Shown here piece by piece: positions 49,301 through 62,914 of a stretch of 64,000 nucleotides of DNA. Origin of the DNA: Flaveria trinervia (Eukaryota; Streptophyta; Magnoliopsida; Asterales; Asteraceae); assembly GCA_025506515.1 (NCBI GenBank), contig CM046447.1, positions 90,429,498 to 90,493,497 on the forward strand. Direction: 5' to 3'. The notes under the pieces are model-generated. The model was not told the DNA's origin and made no database searches. It saw only the letters and a list, made by a program, of their open reading frames with translations. The first letter of the stretch is position 1. Each line of letters begins with the position of its first letter. Both the position numbers and the translations under genes were made by a program.

Positions 49301-49519
49301 TTTGTCTTGAGCCGTTACTACACAAAAGAAATGGTTAGTTACATTTTGAAACCCAAACATCATTAGTCTTGGGCTCATCAAAATAAGTTGAAGACAATAC
49401 AACAGTAATTAATCGTATAGTCATGCTGGAGAGATCATTTTATGAAGTTGATGAAAAACTTTTAGCAACTTGGTCTTTCTTTGACTTCCACACCACCTTT
49501 GGAAGCTTAGACTTGACCT

Positions 49520-50822
49520 TTAATATTTCTGAAGTTTTGTTGACTTTGGAAGTTTTGATGATGGGCCTTCAGAAGGTCTTGCTTTCACTGCAGCAAGCTT
49601 TTGTACTTCGGAAGTATTCCTTTCTTCCGAGACCAAAGTTTCTTCCGAAGGCAAGTTTCCACTTGTCTTCTTCTTCATTTTGGAGCTTCCGAAGGAAAGA
49701 GATTTTCCTTCCGAAGTTTTTTTCTTATTTTCCAAACTCTTAAAAGTGTCTTTCTTTGTAATGTGGAGAGTACTTTTTGGATTGTAAATACAATCCTTAG
49801 CAAGATGAGAGGTACTCCCACACATAACACAGTCTATTTTCTTCCTTCTAGGAGTCTTCTTTTGTGAACAAGGCTGAACTTGATCACATTCACTCTCCAT
49901 CTTCATCTTCTCAGATGATGTGACAATTCTTGTGGGGTTAGAACTAACTTTGGAGTTTGATGGTTCATGTTGTACAGCAGTGGTGCACAACTTATTAGCC
50001 TTCTTTCTAATGATGGGATGACTTGGACATGAACTAGAACTCTTGTTGTTGGAGTTCAAGTTTGTGTGCTCAGCCTTAACCACTTCAAATCCAGCGGAAA
50101 CAAAGACTTGTTTCTGTGTAGAGTTAAAGTTGGCCTTGATTTTTTAGCCTTCTTTGCCTTTCTCTTGCTCTTTCTAGTTAAGTTCTTCCTTTTGGACTTG
50201 GTCATCCTAAAAGCTTTACTCTTCTCAGAGGGATGATGACCCTTCTTAGAATGCTCTTTTTCACTCCTCTCATAGCCATTCTTTATCATCTCCTCTTCAT
50301 CCTCTTCAGCCAATGGGTTTATGAGGGGAAGCTCATCTTCACAAGGCCACACCTAAGAGATCTTATAAACAAGACTGTGTGTGGAGGAGCTATCTCACAA
50401 GATCCCAATCCCTGCTTATTCTGATAACACACTTTTGCATGCAAGGATTAGGATATCATGTTCTTGAAGGTCTCTTCTTCAAGAACACATTTTTCTGCCC
50501 TGACTTTTCTGATCACAAGCTCAGCCTGGCATTCAGTCAACTTTGTTATGAGATCCTTAATCTGAGTCTTGAAATTTATGTGCTCATGTTTAAGAACTGA
50601 AATGGTTTTCTGTAAGTCCTCTATCTTTAACTCATAATCATTTTTAGCCTTTTTGAAATCAGATTTTAAGATATTCAAGGACTCAAGATCAGATCTCATC
50701 TCTAAGTTGTAGGACCTATATCTATTAACTTTAGCAATACATTCAGGAATGCAAAGATGTTCCAATACCTTGGCTTCATCATGGTCAGCCATGAGTGCTT
50801 GATTTGGATATGCATCTTCCAT
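49520..50822 (-). pseudogene. Gag-pol linker with second zinc knuckle, second element
   Basis: Pieces 50448-50822 (coiled-coil-like, Lys/Glu/Leu-rich), 50056-50352 (strongly basic) and 49520-50083, which has an intact CCHC knuckle CVMCGSTSHLAKDC near 49790-49835. The domain order is the same as in 12723-14391 of the first element. CTTCCGAAG motifs occur at 49600-49720 within it. Confidence 0.72.
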
Positions 50823-50888
50823 CTGAAAGCTCTAGTCAAAGCCTCCTTTTTCAATAGCAATCGCAGCTTGCTGCTTTGGCTTCTTATT

Positions 50889-52155
50889 CTAGGGAGCTCT
50901 TTTAGTGTAGTTTGGTTTAGCTTGAGTCTGGCCACCATTTGTTCTTGGTGCCTTGCACTCTCTAGCAAAGTGTCCCATCTGGTTATAGTTGTAGCACTTT
51001 ACCTTGCTTTTATCCAACCCAAACTTTCCACTGGCTGCATTGCTAGAAAACTTCCTCCCTGTCCTCTTGTAGAACTTCTTGGCTCTGTGAGTGAAAAGAG
51101 CCATCTGCTGAACTATCTCCATATACTCTAGATCATCTGGATGGATACAGTCCAAGTCTTCAAGGGTGAAGAGAAAATTGCTTGTGGATTCATCAGCAGA
51201 GACAAAAGCATGAGAAGAACTTGTCTCTTGAAAGGGACTTCCTTGAGTGTAGCTTTCTCTTGGAGTCTCTGAGAAAGTGATGAAAGGACCCTTTTGTGAT
51301 TTGTCAGGGTAGCATATGATATGATGTTAAGGTTCTATGTTATCCCTTTCAGTCACATGAAGAGCTGAACTCATTTGATTGCTAGAGTTACCAGCTGAGT
51401 TTTGCATGTTCATCTTCATCTAGTATCCACTGAGAATACCATACAACTCAATCAGAGTAAAAGTCTTAAGGTTCTCAATCCTCTTGATAATAACATAGTA
51501 ATATGTCTATTGTCTAAGAAGAGAGGAAATAAACTTCCTTACAATGTCCCTATTTTCAAAAGTTACTCCAACATCCATTAGAGTATCCACAATCTCAACA
51601 TACCTGAAGTATTGTTGAGTCATGGTCTCACCTATTTTAGAGGTGAAATTTTCAAACTACTGTTTGAGGAGATCCTTCTTGTTCTCCTTGGCTTCAGTTG
51701 AACCCTCATACATAAGCTTCAGTGCTTCCTATAGTTGCTTTGTAGTCTTGCACTTCTTGAAGCCTCTATAGATAGACTTTTGGAAGAGCAGTTTGAAGGG
51801 CTGTCATGGATTTTTGATCAATCTCTATTCTCTTTCTGTCTTCATCAGAGAAATCAGCCACAGCCTTTGGAATCATACCACCACCAGTAGCAGATGAGGT
51901 GCTTGGTATGTAAGGTCTTTCAACATCAGAGTCCCACATCCTAGAGTCTTGAGACTTGATAAAGCCTTTCATTCTTTGACACCAAGTATCAAAGTTTTCA
52001 AGAGTGATCAATGGAGACTTTTTCATAGTTCCAGTTTCCATATCAGCCTTAGTGATAGCTACCACTTGAGTTGTTAAGTGTTTTGTGTGTGAGAGAGATC
52101 TTAAGATGGTGAGATCTAATATCAAGAGCTTTACTGGCTCTGATACCAAATGCAT
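50889..52155 (-). pseudogene. gag: Copia gag of the second element, broken
   Basis: N-terminal gag in 51766-52155 (LENFDTWCQRMKGFIKSQD and the SDEDRKRIEID region, similar to EDLKLFEID of the first element). Gag continues in other frames from 51160 to 51765. The 50889-51155 piece has the zinc knuckle CYNYNQMGHFAREC, in which the second Cys of CCHC is Tyr, so zinc binding would be impaired. Confidence 0.85.
52137..52148 (-). other. Primer binding site of the second copia element
   Basis: GCTCTGATACCA on the plus strand, identical to that of the first element and again two bases inside the LTR. Confidence 0.92.
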
Positions 52156-52943
52156 GACCGTTAGAAGGGGTGATGCACTTTTACATCACAACTAAGGAGA
52201 GTTCTTTAGAACACTTAACAGATCAAATAGGGAACTGGTTAACTAAAGTATGAGATGCTAAAAACACAAGTAAAAGAGAGACAGAACAAGATAGCAAACA
52301 ACACAAGTATTTGGTTTTCAAGATTGCAGTATATTGTTTCTCAAGTTCTATTATAAAGTGTTATAAAGCATAATGGAAAGTTACAAGTACTTGAGATACA
52401 TATAATACATCCTACATTCGGCCATACGCTGAAAGCCAGCTGGATACATAAGACTAGACAACACAATCAAATGTAGAGTCAAAAGGCAGATTGCCTTTTG
52501 ACTAGTGACTATGACATGCCATAGCTCACATCCTAATGTATTACAAACAGGATAAAGTACATAAAGTAGAAAGCTTAGACTCGAGACCTCAATGTACAGT
52601 TTTTCAAAAGCATGACCATTTCACCAACTTGTGAAAGTTGGTGAGTCAAACAGAGTTGTAGCAGAAAGGTGGTCCAGCTTTATGGAAAAGTACATCAGAT
52701 AATAGCATGTACATAAAAGTTTTCGAAAGAAATCTGTCTTCATAAAATTGGCTTCGGAAGACTTCATATTTGGCTTCGGAAGATATTGGTCTTGGCTTCG
52801 GAAGATTTTACACTTAGAATATTTCTTGTGTGAGGTGTAAAACTTCCGAAGGATTTCTACTTCAATACTTCAGTGCATGCATACAAAGAAACTTTGGATG
52901 CTTTGAATGTTTTGATTGCATCAAACTTGTTGTAATCCTTACA
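52151..52943 (-). repeat. 5' LTR of the second copia element (793 bp)
   Basis: Next to the primer site. It contains the same CTTCGGAAG motifs as the 3' LTR (52745-52805) with fewer copies, which explains part of the 23-bp length difference. Confidence 0.93.
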
Positions 52944-53333
52944 AATGAACAAAAAAGTTATAAATCTAACTTTTAAAACAATGATCTAACTTTTAAAACA
53001 ATGATGATAAAAATATATAAATTTTGTTTAAGATTTTTACTCTTTAATCTTGATGTTTACTGGTCATATTTTCCTAACTAACTTTATATAGCTTGCAATT
53101 TGGTTTCTATGTATTAATTTTTTAGTGATATTTAAAGCATATGAAAGAGTAAATATTTATAGAACCATATTTGAAAAGGGTGATGTTAAAGCATATTAAT
53201 TTTTTACCGGTATGTCTTAACGTTTTATCAATCATATTTTCCTAATACATCGATTCGTCTTGCCTAGATTTTCTTTTAAACATTTACTCATGTGATGATC
53301 ATGTGACCTAACTTAACGATGTAAATTAACGAC

Positions 53334-53713
53334 CAGGGCTGGTCCTGAGAACTCCAAGAGACCCTGAACCTAGGGCAAGAAAAAATGGATTCATTTAATA
53401 CGATGTATTAAAAAATTTTAAACCAAATAACTTGTATATTGAGATCGAAATTCCAAAGTCTATCATTGATCGTTCTTTTCACTTTTGCCTTTGAAATCTT
53501 ACATGGAGTTTTTCTTTTTTTTTTTATTTTATTTTAGGTATTATTATATTAAACTAGGTTTCGATTTGGTAAATAGTATTGAGCAAAACTATTTAAAATA
53601 TTAATGGTTTATAAGGTAAGATTTAATATATTAAAATAATTAAAATGTTATTATGTTTGTTAATAGACTTACTAGTAGTTTATGTTTTATATATTATAAT
53701 ATATATATATATA

Positions 53714-53747
<34 letters not shown>

Positions 53748-53838
53748 ATTATAATATATATAAAAAATTAAAATTCTGGCCTCTGAGAAGATCGGGCACT
53801 AGCGATCGCCCACCCGGCCCCCTTCAGGGCCACCTCTA
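53334..53838. mobile_element. hAT-type non-autonomous element, 505 bp
   Basis: Left end CAGGGCTGGTCCTGA and right end (reverse complement TAGAGGTGGCCCTGA) are inverted repeats. Flanks TTAACGAC and CTAATGAC agree at 6 of 8 positions, consistent with an aged 8-bp duplication. No coding content; it carries an AT/GT microsatellite. Confidence 0.65.
53699..53747. repeat. (AT)n(GT)n microsatellite
   Basis: An AT run followed directly by seven to eight GT dinucleotides. Confidence 0.92.
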
Positions 53839-56724
53839 CTAATGACTAATAGACTAAAGGGTCAAGATGAAACAAACCATATACACAAAGGTTGTCCGGT
53901 ATAATTTTTAGTGATAAAAGTTAAAAATAAAATTAGTTATAAAGATATAAATGTCATTTTATTTATGTAATTTACTCTAAAAGAAATTAAAAATTTTAGG
54001 GCTAAACATTTTACATTGATTTTACAACATTAATTACCAAATATGTAATGTATGATATCTAGGGATCTAAAGATATGACAGACTGTCCCTATATTTTTTC
54101 TTTTTATTAAAAACATAACTAATACTTTTACTATAAATAAAAAGATAACGTTGTTATTATGGCATTCATTGTTAATTATCAAAATCAAGGAAAACAACAC
54201 CACGTTTATTTTAAATGAAGATTGCATGGACTTGAATAGAAAACATTTGTTTTAAACAAATATTAGTGATGATTCTTCATATAAAAGATATATACCATAC
54301 ACATTATTGTTCATTAGATAGCTAATCACGTGATTGTTTTATAGTAATAAAGCTAATTCACATAAATTAATATACCATAACACTTAACTTATTATTCTAT
54401 AACACTTGTAACACTATAAGTCTATAGTTCTAATCCAAACATTATTTTTTTAAATCCAAACACAAAAAGAATTGAATTATGAAATAAGTTAGCTTTCTTA
54501 TTCTAAAGACACTTGCATGTTTATATCTAAAGACACTTACATGTTTATATATCTAGCGTTGGATTTGCAATTTCGATACCAAACCAATTCCTAATCTAGA
54601 GAAAAGGTTGTCCAACCCAACTAACATACGTTAAATCCTAAAGTGAGCAACAACCAAACTGTGTTGTGTTGGCACATTTCCACTTAATTTCAAGTCAATT
54701 TTATGGCCCTCCATTTTAAGTACTTTAATTATGTAATTAATTTTATATTATCATTAGTTCATTATATAATCTCTTGTAAGTGGTGTCAACGGATCATATA
54801 TGACCATTTTCACTATTTATCTTTAAAAAAATTATTTTCTTGTGTGTTAAAGATTTATAATGGAACTTTAGACATATGGTCATTCTCTATGCAACAAGTG
54901 GTTACATATATATTAACTTTTAATCATATATGATCATTTTCATATTGTAACAGTATAATAAAGCACACTTGAAATGTGTATCTCTTATCTGGGTCTCGCT
55001 TTACCGATTGTGTGCGGCCCCGGAAAACTCTTTTTCCATAAAAAAAATCATACATTAACTTCAAGATAAAAAGAAAAAAAACAAAAAGTTACAAGTAATG
55101 GGTCTATATATATAGTATATAAAAAAAGCGCGAGTTTAGGTTCCTTAAGTATGTATAAACTATAAAATTTGAAAGAATGCATTCTTAGTTAGTTGCAAGG
55201 GCTTGGGTTACAAAGCCTTAATCTAATGAAACTCCATTCTAAGCAATATGAAAGGAGAATTGAATGCGTTGTTGTAACAACCATACATACTCGGTTACAT
55301 CTCACATGAAGGTTGAGATAATTATAAGCATCAAGTAGCACAAAGTAACTGTAAGTAGTATAGATAAGGGTGAGGGTTGAGGCCTAGTGGCTAAAACCCG
55401 TCTTGTTAGGTGTAGCTGATAAAAGAAACTAAAAATAAATAATAATAAAAGAAAGTAGTAGATTAAGAAAAAAAGGGATGGAAATAGGTCCAGAAACATT
55501 CAGAAAATAAATAGCACAGACATGAGAATGTGTTATTATTATATTATACATCACGTTTTGCTACTGCTTCCTTCCCTCTATCATTTTGAGGATGACATAT
55601 TTTTTGAAAAAAAAAATACAAGTTTAATTTTCCTTCCCATTCACCAGTGTGGATGACAATTGATAGATTTACAAAACAAAAAAAAGAAGAAAAAAGAAAA
55701 AAAAAAAGAAAGAAAATATTATCAAAATCTTTATAAAAAGGACCCAACATAAAATATCACTTGATCCCTTAAACTAGATTGAGCCGCTCATGCTTTATGA
55801 CATATATCGGTTATGTTCTTGCATGTGTGGAGAACTGGTCTCACGGATAACTTTGTGTAACGCCACATTTACTGTTTATTCTTTTGAATTTTGACTACTA
55901 CGTTTATCACGTTCTCCTTTTCTCTTTTGGTTCAAATCATAGAAAAGTGGTTTGGGTGCATCGCATATGGACGGTGGAAGGTATAAATTTGTGGTCAAAA
56001 CGCAGGTGTTAAATTGGGGACAAGTGAAAGGTAGTGGAAGGCTGCATCAACAACTCAAAAGACCATGCCATAACGTACAATTTGCTTTTTTAATCACAAC
56101 ACATGCAACTTTATCATGATTAATAATGATTACTTTTATAAAATTCAATCTATTTAGCTAACGCATAATGAGATAGTAATAAATTTTGTAACTTAACTAG
56201 GTCTGGCAACCACATGTTGTGGGTGAGAATATTCATGTGGACCCGTACGTACGTAAAGAGAAGCGTATATGAAGTTACGATTATTTAATTCTGAATACTA
56301 AAAAGTAGATAGAAATAACATACTATAACAGTATAGTGGGTTATGAAAATTGAATAAGTAAAATAGAGAGTTGGAGTGGTTAGGTTTTGTATAACATTAA
56401 TATCAAAACGTAGCTAAAAATAAACACAGCTCAATGGTGATCACGTTGTTGTAAAAAATAAGGGTTAAGGAACACCAAATTATATTTAAAGTAAAAAAGA
56501 GAAAGAATATATAAAATTAATATACAAATATTAAAATTATAAAAAAGATTTAAGTCTATAACATAATAGAAGAATGATTTTTTGAGACATATGTCATCAT
56601 TCTAATATATCAAAGAACGCGTGTAATCATTCTAACATATCAAAAAAATCATTTTTCACCTCTCTCATAATAAATATGAAAATTATAAAATCAATTAGTT
56701 TGTTTTTTTCTACTAAAATATGGT

Positions 56725-56733
56725 AATATATAT

Positions 56734-56776
<43 letters not shown>
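56725..56776. repeat. (AT)n microsatellite
   Basis: Two AT runs separated by a single AA step. Confidence 0.93.
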
Positions 56777-56778
<2 letters not shown>

Positions 56779-57663
56779 ACATTTGTGTTTTTTGTCTCTC
56801 TCATATTAAATGATAAATATTTAAATAAATAAACTAAATTTTTAAACATCTAAAATATAGATATTTTTATTTTAATAATTTATTAATGCATACTAAATTA
56901 TATGATTTTACATATATTTCTATCTTTAAATATAGAGTAATAATTTCTAAGTTTATTATTTTTTATAACCTTTAAATATTCATTGTGTTTGTATTTCACC
57001 AATAACTAATAATATCTAGAAAATAAAATATTTATAAAATAATAATTTTGATATGTTTTATTTATCTCACCATGTAATACATAGATAGTTAATAACTAAT
57101 CTATACTATATATAAAACATATGAGAATAACATTTTTAAGATACCATTAAATTAAGAATATTTATCTTACTCAATGCATAAGGTACAACTATTTTTAAGG
57201 GTAAAATAATATTTTTAATATTATTTATAAATTACTCATTACATTTAGTTACATAATAACCTTGTAATTACTATAAATTACATAAAATTTTAATTTATTT
57301 AAAATTTCTGTTATATCCATCTATCATGTTTAAAAAAAATTGATACTAAAATCGTAAATTTGTATTTTTTTAAACGTTTTGGTGTAATTTTTTTCTAAAC
57401 CAATATGTATTTTGTATAATACAATAAGTTAATGCGTAAATATAAAAGTCATCATGCAAAATATATTTATTTGGTGTTTTAAATTTTAGCCTAGAAAAAT
57501 AATAAACTTTTACAGAACTACTATAAGAATAATAAAATTAGAAACTCATATCATAATGTAAAATCTTGTCCTGCTGTATTGCTCGGACACCCTTCTGGTT
57601 ATAAAAATACATGTGGTGTGTGCGTGTGCTTGGATAGCAAAAAGAAAAAAATGATAAAAAGAA

Positions 57664-57717
57664 GGGGAGAATCAAACCCGGGAACATTGCAATACAGGAA
57701 GACTTGACCAGCTAATG
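57664..57717 (-). repeat. tRNA-like relic
   Basis: On the minus strand, TTAGCTGGTCAAGTC is followed about 20 bases later by CCCGGGTTTGATTCTCCC, which resembles box A and box B of a tRNA gene. Stems are not preserved. Confidence 0.4.
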
Positions 57718-58409
57718 ATTCATTATATTTTTTTTATCAACTTAGTTAATAAAGACATAATTTGTTTTAAAAAAAAGTTAGTGTTGATGTAAACATTACC
57801 CTTTGTTACGGCAACGTTACCTTTTGTTAACTTGACTTGAAACCTATATATTACTTGTGTGTAATAAATTTAAAAGTTAACATGATAAATATTAGTTTTT
57901 CTAAATATTTTGTCTGTTACATTCATTAGACACTGGTTAAAAAAGTAATAAATATTTAAAAAATTAAATTTAACAAGTAATAAAATTATAATTATAAAAT
58001 TATGTATTAAGATTAGATATAAGTGAAATATTATAATGTAGTATGCTTTAATAAATTATTAGAATAAGATTAATATTATAGATATTTAAATGTAAAGTTT
58101 ACTTATTTCAAAATTATTTTTATTTAATATGAGAGAGATGCAAGAAATAAGTTAACTTAAAAGTTTGTGGTTTCTTTTTCACGTTATTTTTCTTTTTTGC
58201 GAGAAACAAAAGTTTTGTTTTTTTTTTAATTTTAAATGTTATTTGAGGATTACTTAACTTTTGCTTTATATTTCACTATTTAATTTTTGGGGCATTGCTT
58301 GTATCCTATCCAAACTTATAAAATTACATATTTATCTCAATCATGTTTAAATAGTATTGTACTTATGTATTAAAATTTTATGTTTTGAAAAAAATATGTA
58401 ATTTTAGAG

Positions 58410-58592
58410 ATGAAGCTACACGGAGTGAAGTTGGAAGGTTCAATGAACTACGCGAAGGGCAAATCTTGGGCGCTATTGTTGTCTATATACAAGTGGCGTA
58501 GGCGAAGCTGTGGCGACTCGGATATATGTAACTATCCGATGAAATTTTTTCACAAGGTAATTAATAATTTACAAATAGTCAAACCCAAATGA
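58410..58592 (+). CDS. Short open frame of 60 codons, doubtful
   Basis: ATG to TGA, moderately GC-richer than its surroundings, with MKLHGVKLEGSMNYAKG at the start. It has no domain, signal peptide or membrane segment that I recognise. It could be an exon or a transposon relic; listed only because composition and a possible donor (AAGGTAATT at about 58555) stand out. Confidence 0.2.
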   Translation: MKLHGVKLEGSMNYAKGKSWALLLSIYKWRRRSCGDSDICNYPMKFFHKVINNLQIVKPK

Positions 58593-60422
58593 CATAAGTA
58601 TTAACACTACCGGCATATCTACGTTTTGAACATGATGGCGGAGCGTTTGAATGACCCCACTAGTTATGTACTTATTTACGTAACTTGATGTAAAACTTAT
58701 TTTTATTAATCTTTAAAGATCAAGAAAATATATAGTTCTAGAAAGTAAGTAACATAATAATGAAGCTACACCAATATTCCTTCTTGGAAACAAGGAATTA
58801 ATTGGTTATTTTTCTTTACAAAATTAATAATAAGAAACCATCTTCTTACACTAGCTTTTTACCTACAATTTCTAAGAATTAAGTATATTATCTTTACAAA
58901 ATAGGTAAACTAAAACATATATTGTTGATTATATTAGTTGGAGTTTAGATAACTAGTGACTAGTTATCGACTTACGTACGTTGGGTTTCTAGAAGTACAC
59001 GCATTTTACTTGAAAAATCTATGAGCGATCACCTTCCTTAACTAATAATATATATTTTGTTCCTATTCTATTGTGTTGCCAACACGCACTGACTAGAATA
59101 AAACGAATATTGCAGCTGTTTTGACGATGTCAGTAAGTTACTATCACGGTCTTTTGCTTTTTCATATTTTGTTTTAGATAGTTTGCTCTTGAAACTAGGG
59201 TTTATTCTGGCATCTTCATAAAATCTTTTTATTAATTTTCAAAAATAAAAGAAATCGGTATTTATATCATAAATTTAAGAGATATTTACAAAGATGGTCA
59301 ATGTGATTAAGTTGGACAAAGTAACAAGTTTTGATATTAAACACGCTTGTGTAGTGACTTTAAATTTTTTAAACAAGTTTACGTACCAAGGCTAAATGTG
59401 TACGTATTCGATTCAAACTTATTACAAAATTAATAGCTAATATTTAAGCTTGTTATTTTATTTACCTAGTACTTAAACTTGTTATTTAACTCAAGCCATA
59501 AAGAACATTTGTATAGCTCTATAAATTTAAATTAAAAAAACATAATACTCATATAAACACTTGGATGTAATACAATTCTCTGGTAAGTCATAGTACAACT
59601 TAACAAATTTATAGTCGTAAATGTTCAAATAGATTTTGATGATTAATATCAAGATTCTTATCATTAATTAGATGTTATTCGTTTGTACGTTTGTGTTGTA
59701 AGATTCATGTTTGAGACGCAACTACTTCAAATCATGAACAAGTCTTGTCTTTTTCAACATAGAAACATCTAGCATGTATGTTCCCTATTTAACCTGTCTT
59801 AAGGGTAAACATGGTAATAAGAATATCGACTTTTGGGCAGAATTTCCACATTACAAAACAAACTTTATGATTAACAATAAAGAAAACTATATGTCACGAC
59901 AATATACTTTTGGTTGGATTATTTTGGTTTTTTTTCTAACGATCCATGATTGATCGGTACCATGATTAATCCAAGAATGCAAATTAGTTTCCTTTCATTC
60001 TTTGCATGTGAAAGCTATGTTACGTTGCTATGTACGTGTGTGATGAAAAAGAAACACCTTTAAATGATCTAAGTATATTCACTTGTATTCGATAAGAATC
60101 TTCAAAAATATATTTGAAATTTTAAGAATGTCAAAGTAATAATCGTTTAATCTCTCTTTATTATATTAAGTTTGAATACTACATTATTTTTTTGGCATAA
60201 CGTCTTGAACACCATATGTCCATTGCAAACTACTATTTAACTAACCATACTTTTTCAGTAATAAGTTATCATGATTATGAAAAAATATATATAGTTAGTT
60301 GGTTACTTTATATAACATGTTAAATCACTTCATCTTAAAAGTTTAGTCTATTCTTTAATTTGATCGGTGCCAACATTGATAACAAAAGTGGTTTTTTTTT
60401 CAAAACAAGGTTCTATGTTAGA

Positions 60423-60834
60423 TAGGGCTCACAATTTCTAACATGAACATGTTAACATGACATGACACGAAGTTAACAAGTTTTTGTTTGAGCTTAACAT
60501 CTTTCATGTCATTAACATATCAACACATTAAAAACACGATTAAATCATGTCTTAAAAAATCAAACACCTGTTAAATCAAACATCACGTCAAGGATTATCA
60601 TATTAAAGATTGTGTATTATTCAGGACTTTGATGAACTTCATTTAATTTTTGTTTCACTAAACATATGATTTTTACCATGTCTTTTAATAGGTCTTATTG
60701 GGTAATTTGTTTCTAAGTTGGTTCGTGTTCGTGTCTGAAAAATATAGCACGGTTAGTTATCGATTTGTGTTCGTATCAACACTAATCGTGCTCGTGTCAT
60801 ATTGTGTCATGTCTGATCTGTTATGTCAGCCCTA
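60423..60834. mobile_element. hAT-type MITE, 412 bp
   Basis: A perfect 8-bp target duplication ATGTTAGA is at 60415-60422 and 60835-60842. Termini TAGGGCTCAC and (inverted) TAGGGCTGAC. The interior has ACATGACATGACACG and CGTGTC-type words on both arms and no coding sequence. Confidence 0.88.
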
Positions 60835-61779
60835 ATGTTAGATTACATATGACACATACGGGATTTGTTCTTTCAATTTTTAAATTTTATTTGATACCTT
60901 TAAGGGTCATGGTTACCTTTTTGAAAGAAAAGTGTAGTTAAACGAAACTATTACATGAAAATAGCGGTGATCACGATGGTCAAGTGCGAACCTTTAGCGA
61001 TAGGTATACACATTTTCCACCTCTGCCCTGGGCCCCTTTGGTGAATAACTTCTGCTTTGGAAAATCCATATTTACATACTAGTAAGTAGTATCTCACATT
61101 CGTATAAATTGAAGTTTAAGGTAAAGATTATTGACAATAACTGTAATGTATATCATTTTTATATTTAATATTAAGGTAACGTGTTAGTTCAAAAGTTATT
61201 AACCAAAGTGTGAAAGTATATATGTATCAGGACATGTCAGCTAGATATAGAACTTTCACATTCGTAGCTAGATAAACTTTCATATCCATTTTAGTATTTT
61301 ATCTCAAGAGTTTCTTTCTCCTAAATTTTACCTTAATTACGTTTATCAAAATTTATTTGATTTTAATGTGTGATTGATTAATTTATTAAAGAAGCCTAAA
61401 ATAAGTAATAATTTGCTGAATGGTCTTAAAAATCAATACTATTTTTTATTAGGTAATGTCATTAGAACTTTGTCATAGTGTATCTTATGAATACAGATCG
61501 ACTACATGTGAAGTACATCCATTAGGGTTAATGTGAGATAATAATAACTTATATATTTTGATGTCCTAATGTGATAACTTTTTTTATTCTTATATAGTTA
61601 TTAGTAGTTTTGTTTTTCGTTCTAAATAAATCAACTGAGAGGTTTAATTTTACATGTTGTTATGATGTATTTGATGAATGTTGATCAATTAGAAATCAAG
61701 CATGTGTGATACGATGAGTTTACGAAGTTCATATAGTTTCAATATTCTAAAAACACATAGAGAGAGCGCAAATGATAGA

Positions 61780-61819
61780 AGAGAGAGAGAGAGAGGGGGG
61801 GGGGAGGGGTAGAGAGAGT
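61780..61819. repeat. (GA)n / poly-G simple repeat
   Basis: GA dinucleotides pass into a G run and back to GA. Confidence 0.93.
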
Positions 61820-62337
61820 ATCTAACAAAAGAGATAAAACATATAAAAAGGTTCAAATGAGAAATTCTTAAATAATCATAGAAATTGTACGTAAGAGCTA
61901 GCATTCTTTGATTGATAAGGGGCTAGATAGGAGCCTTTCCCCTCGCGCGGAGCTTACGACGAAAATTATTGGCTATAGACAAGAAGGCTATAAATAGAGT
62001 TAAAGGGATGTTTGAACTATAAGACTTCGTGTTTCCTTTCTCGGATCTTTGGAATGTAGTGGCCCCAAGCAAATAGCCTTGCCAAGCTACCGATGTGGCT
62101 CCATACTCAGGGAACTAGTATGGAGAGCTGTGGTGTTTATTTTATTTTTTTTATTTTTCTTCGGAATGATTTCCGGTTAGAGTTATTAGATTTCATCTCC
62201 CCATCCCCCGGACCCCCACCCATATTATGCTAAGGGCGAGTCCATTACAAGTGTTTTGACAATGACATTGTCATAGATGTGTAGATAAAAGAAATATATG
62301 AAGTTGTGGTAACTTGGTTTTGCAGATTGAATGATAG

Positions 62338-62400
62338 ATGGCACATCACGAACTTAAACCCAAGTCAATGGTCTCAAAGGCCAAAGCTTTAACCAAACCC
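62338..62400 (-). repeat. tRNA-like (SINE-type) relic
   Basis: On the minus strand, TGGTTAAAGCTTTGGCC then GGGTTTAAGTTCG about 20 bases later resemble box A and box B. No tail or duplication found. Confidence 0.35.
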
Positions 62401-62914
62401 ACCCAACACCGGATTTGTGATTTTATCTTTAAAAGCCACATTTATATGTAGATTATAAAAAGCTAGGCTTCCCATTTGGCTACCAACATTACTAATTGAG
62501 ATATTATAATTTTTTCATGATATTATATTTTCTTTATACTAGAAATCATAAAATGTTCCAAGTAAAATAAATGGGGGTTGTCGGGTCCTCATTCATCAAT
62601 TCTCATTCCAACAATTGATGACCCCAAAGGACTTTTCTCTCTCATGTCAAAAGGTTGTAGATATGGTATTTTCCATGCTATTGCTTTGCCTAATCATGGC
62701 TTGATCCTGTCTTAGTTATTATTTGCTGAATAACTATGTTGAACTGACTTGCTTCCTTTACGATTTCCAATCACAATGGAAGTCTAGTGATGTATAGGTA
62801 TGGCATGAGCAATCAAATAGCCAATTGAAGCTTCATTCAAGCATTATTTGTCCCAAGATTGATAGCAACATGGATATGGAGCCTTTTCTTGACCCAATTC
62901 TACAATGGAATACT

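Larger units (their letters stand above)
39086..52943 (-). mobile_element. Second Sirevirus-type copia element with a nested solo LTR
   Basis: 5' LTR 52151-52943, tRNA-iMet primer site 52137-52148, gag, protease, integrase, RT, 3' ORF region, polypurine tract 39902-39914, 3' LTR 39086-39901. It is 13.86 kb with, and about 10.8 kb without, the nested 43800-46819 insertion. Coding parts are more damaged than in the first element: protease and RT catalytic residues are changed, and RNase H plus part of the 3' ORF are deleted. The flanks GTATG (39081-39085) and AATGA (52944-52948) do not match, so no target duplication is visible. Confidence 0.92.

Noticed and set aside
55302..55499. Minus-strand hydrophobic 65-codon frame
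   Set aside because: It comes from an A-rich stretch; no conserved motif, and the Phe/Leu content is what random AT-rich DNA gives.
61921..62115. GC-richer segment with CCCCTCGCGCGGAGC as an RNA gene
   Set aside because: No stable paired structure or known RNA motif could be traced by eye.
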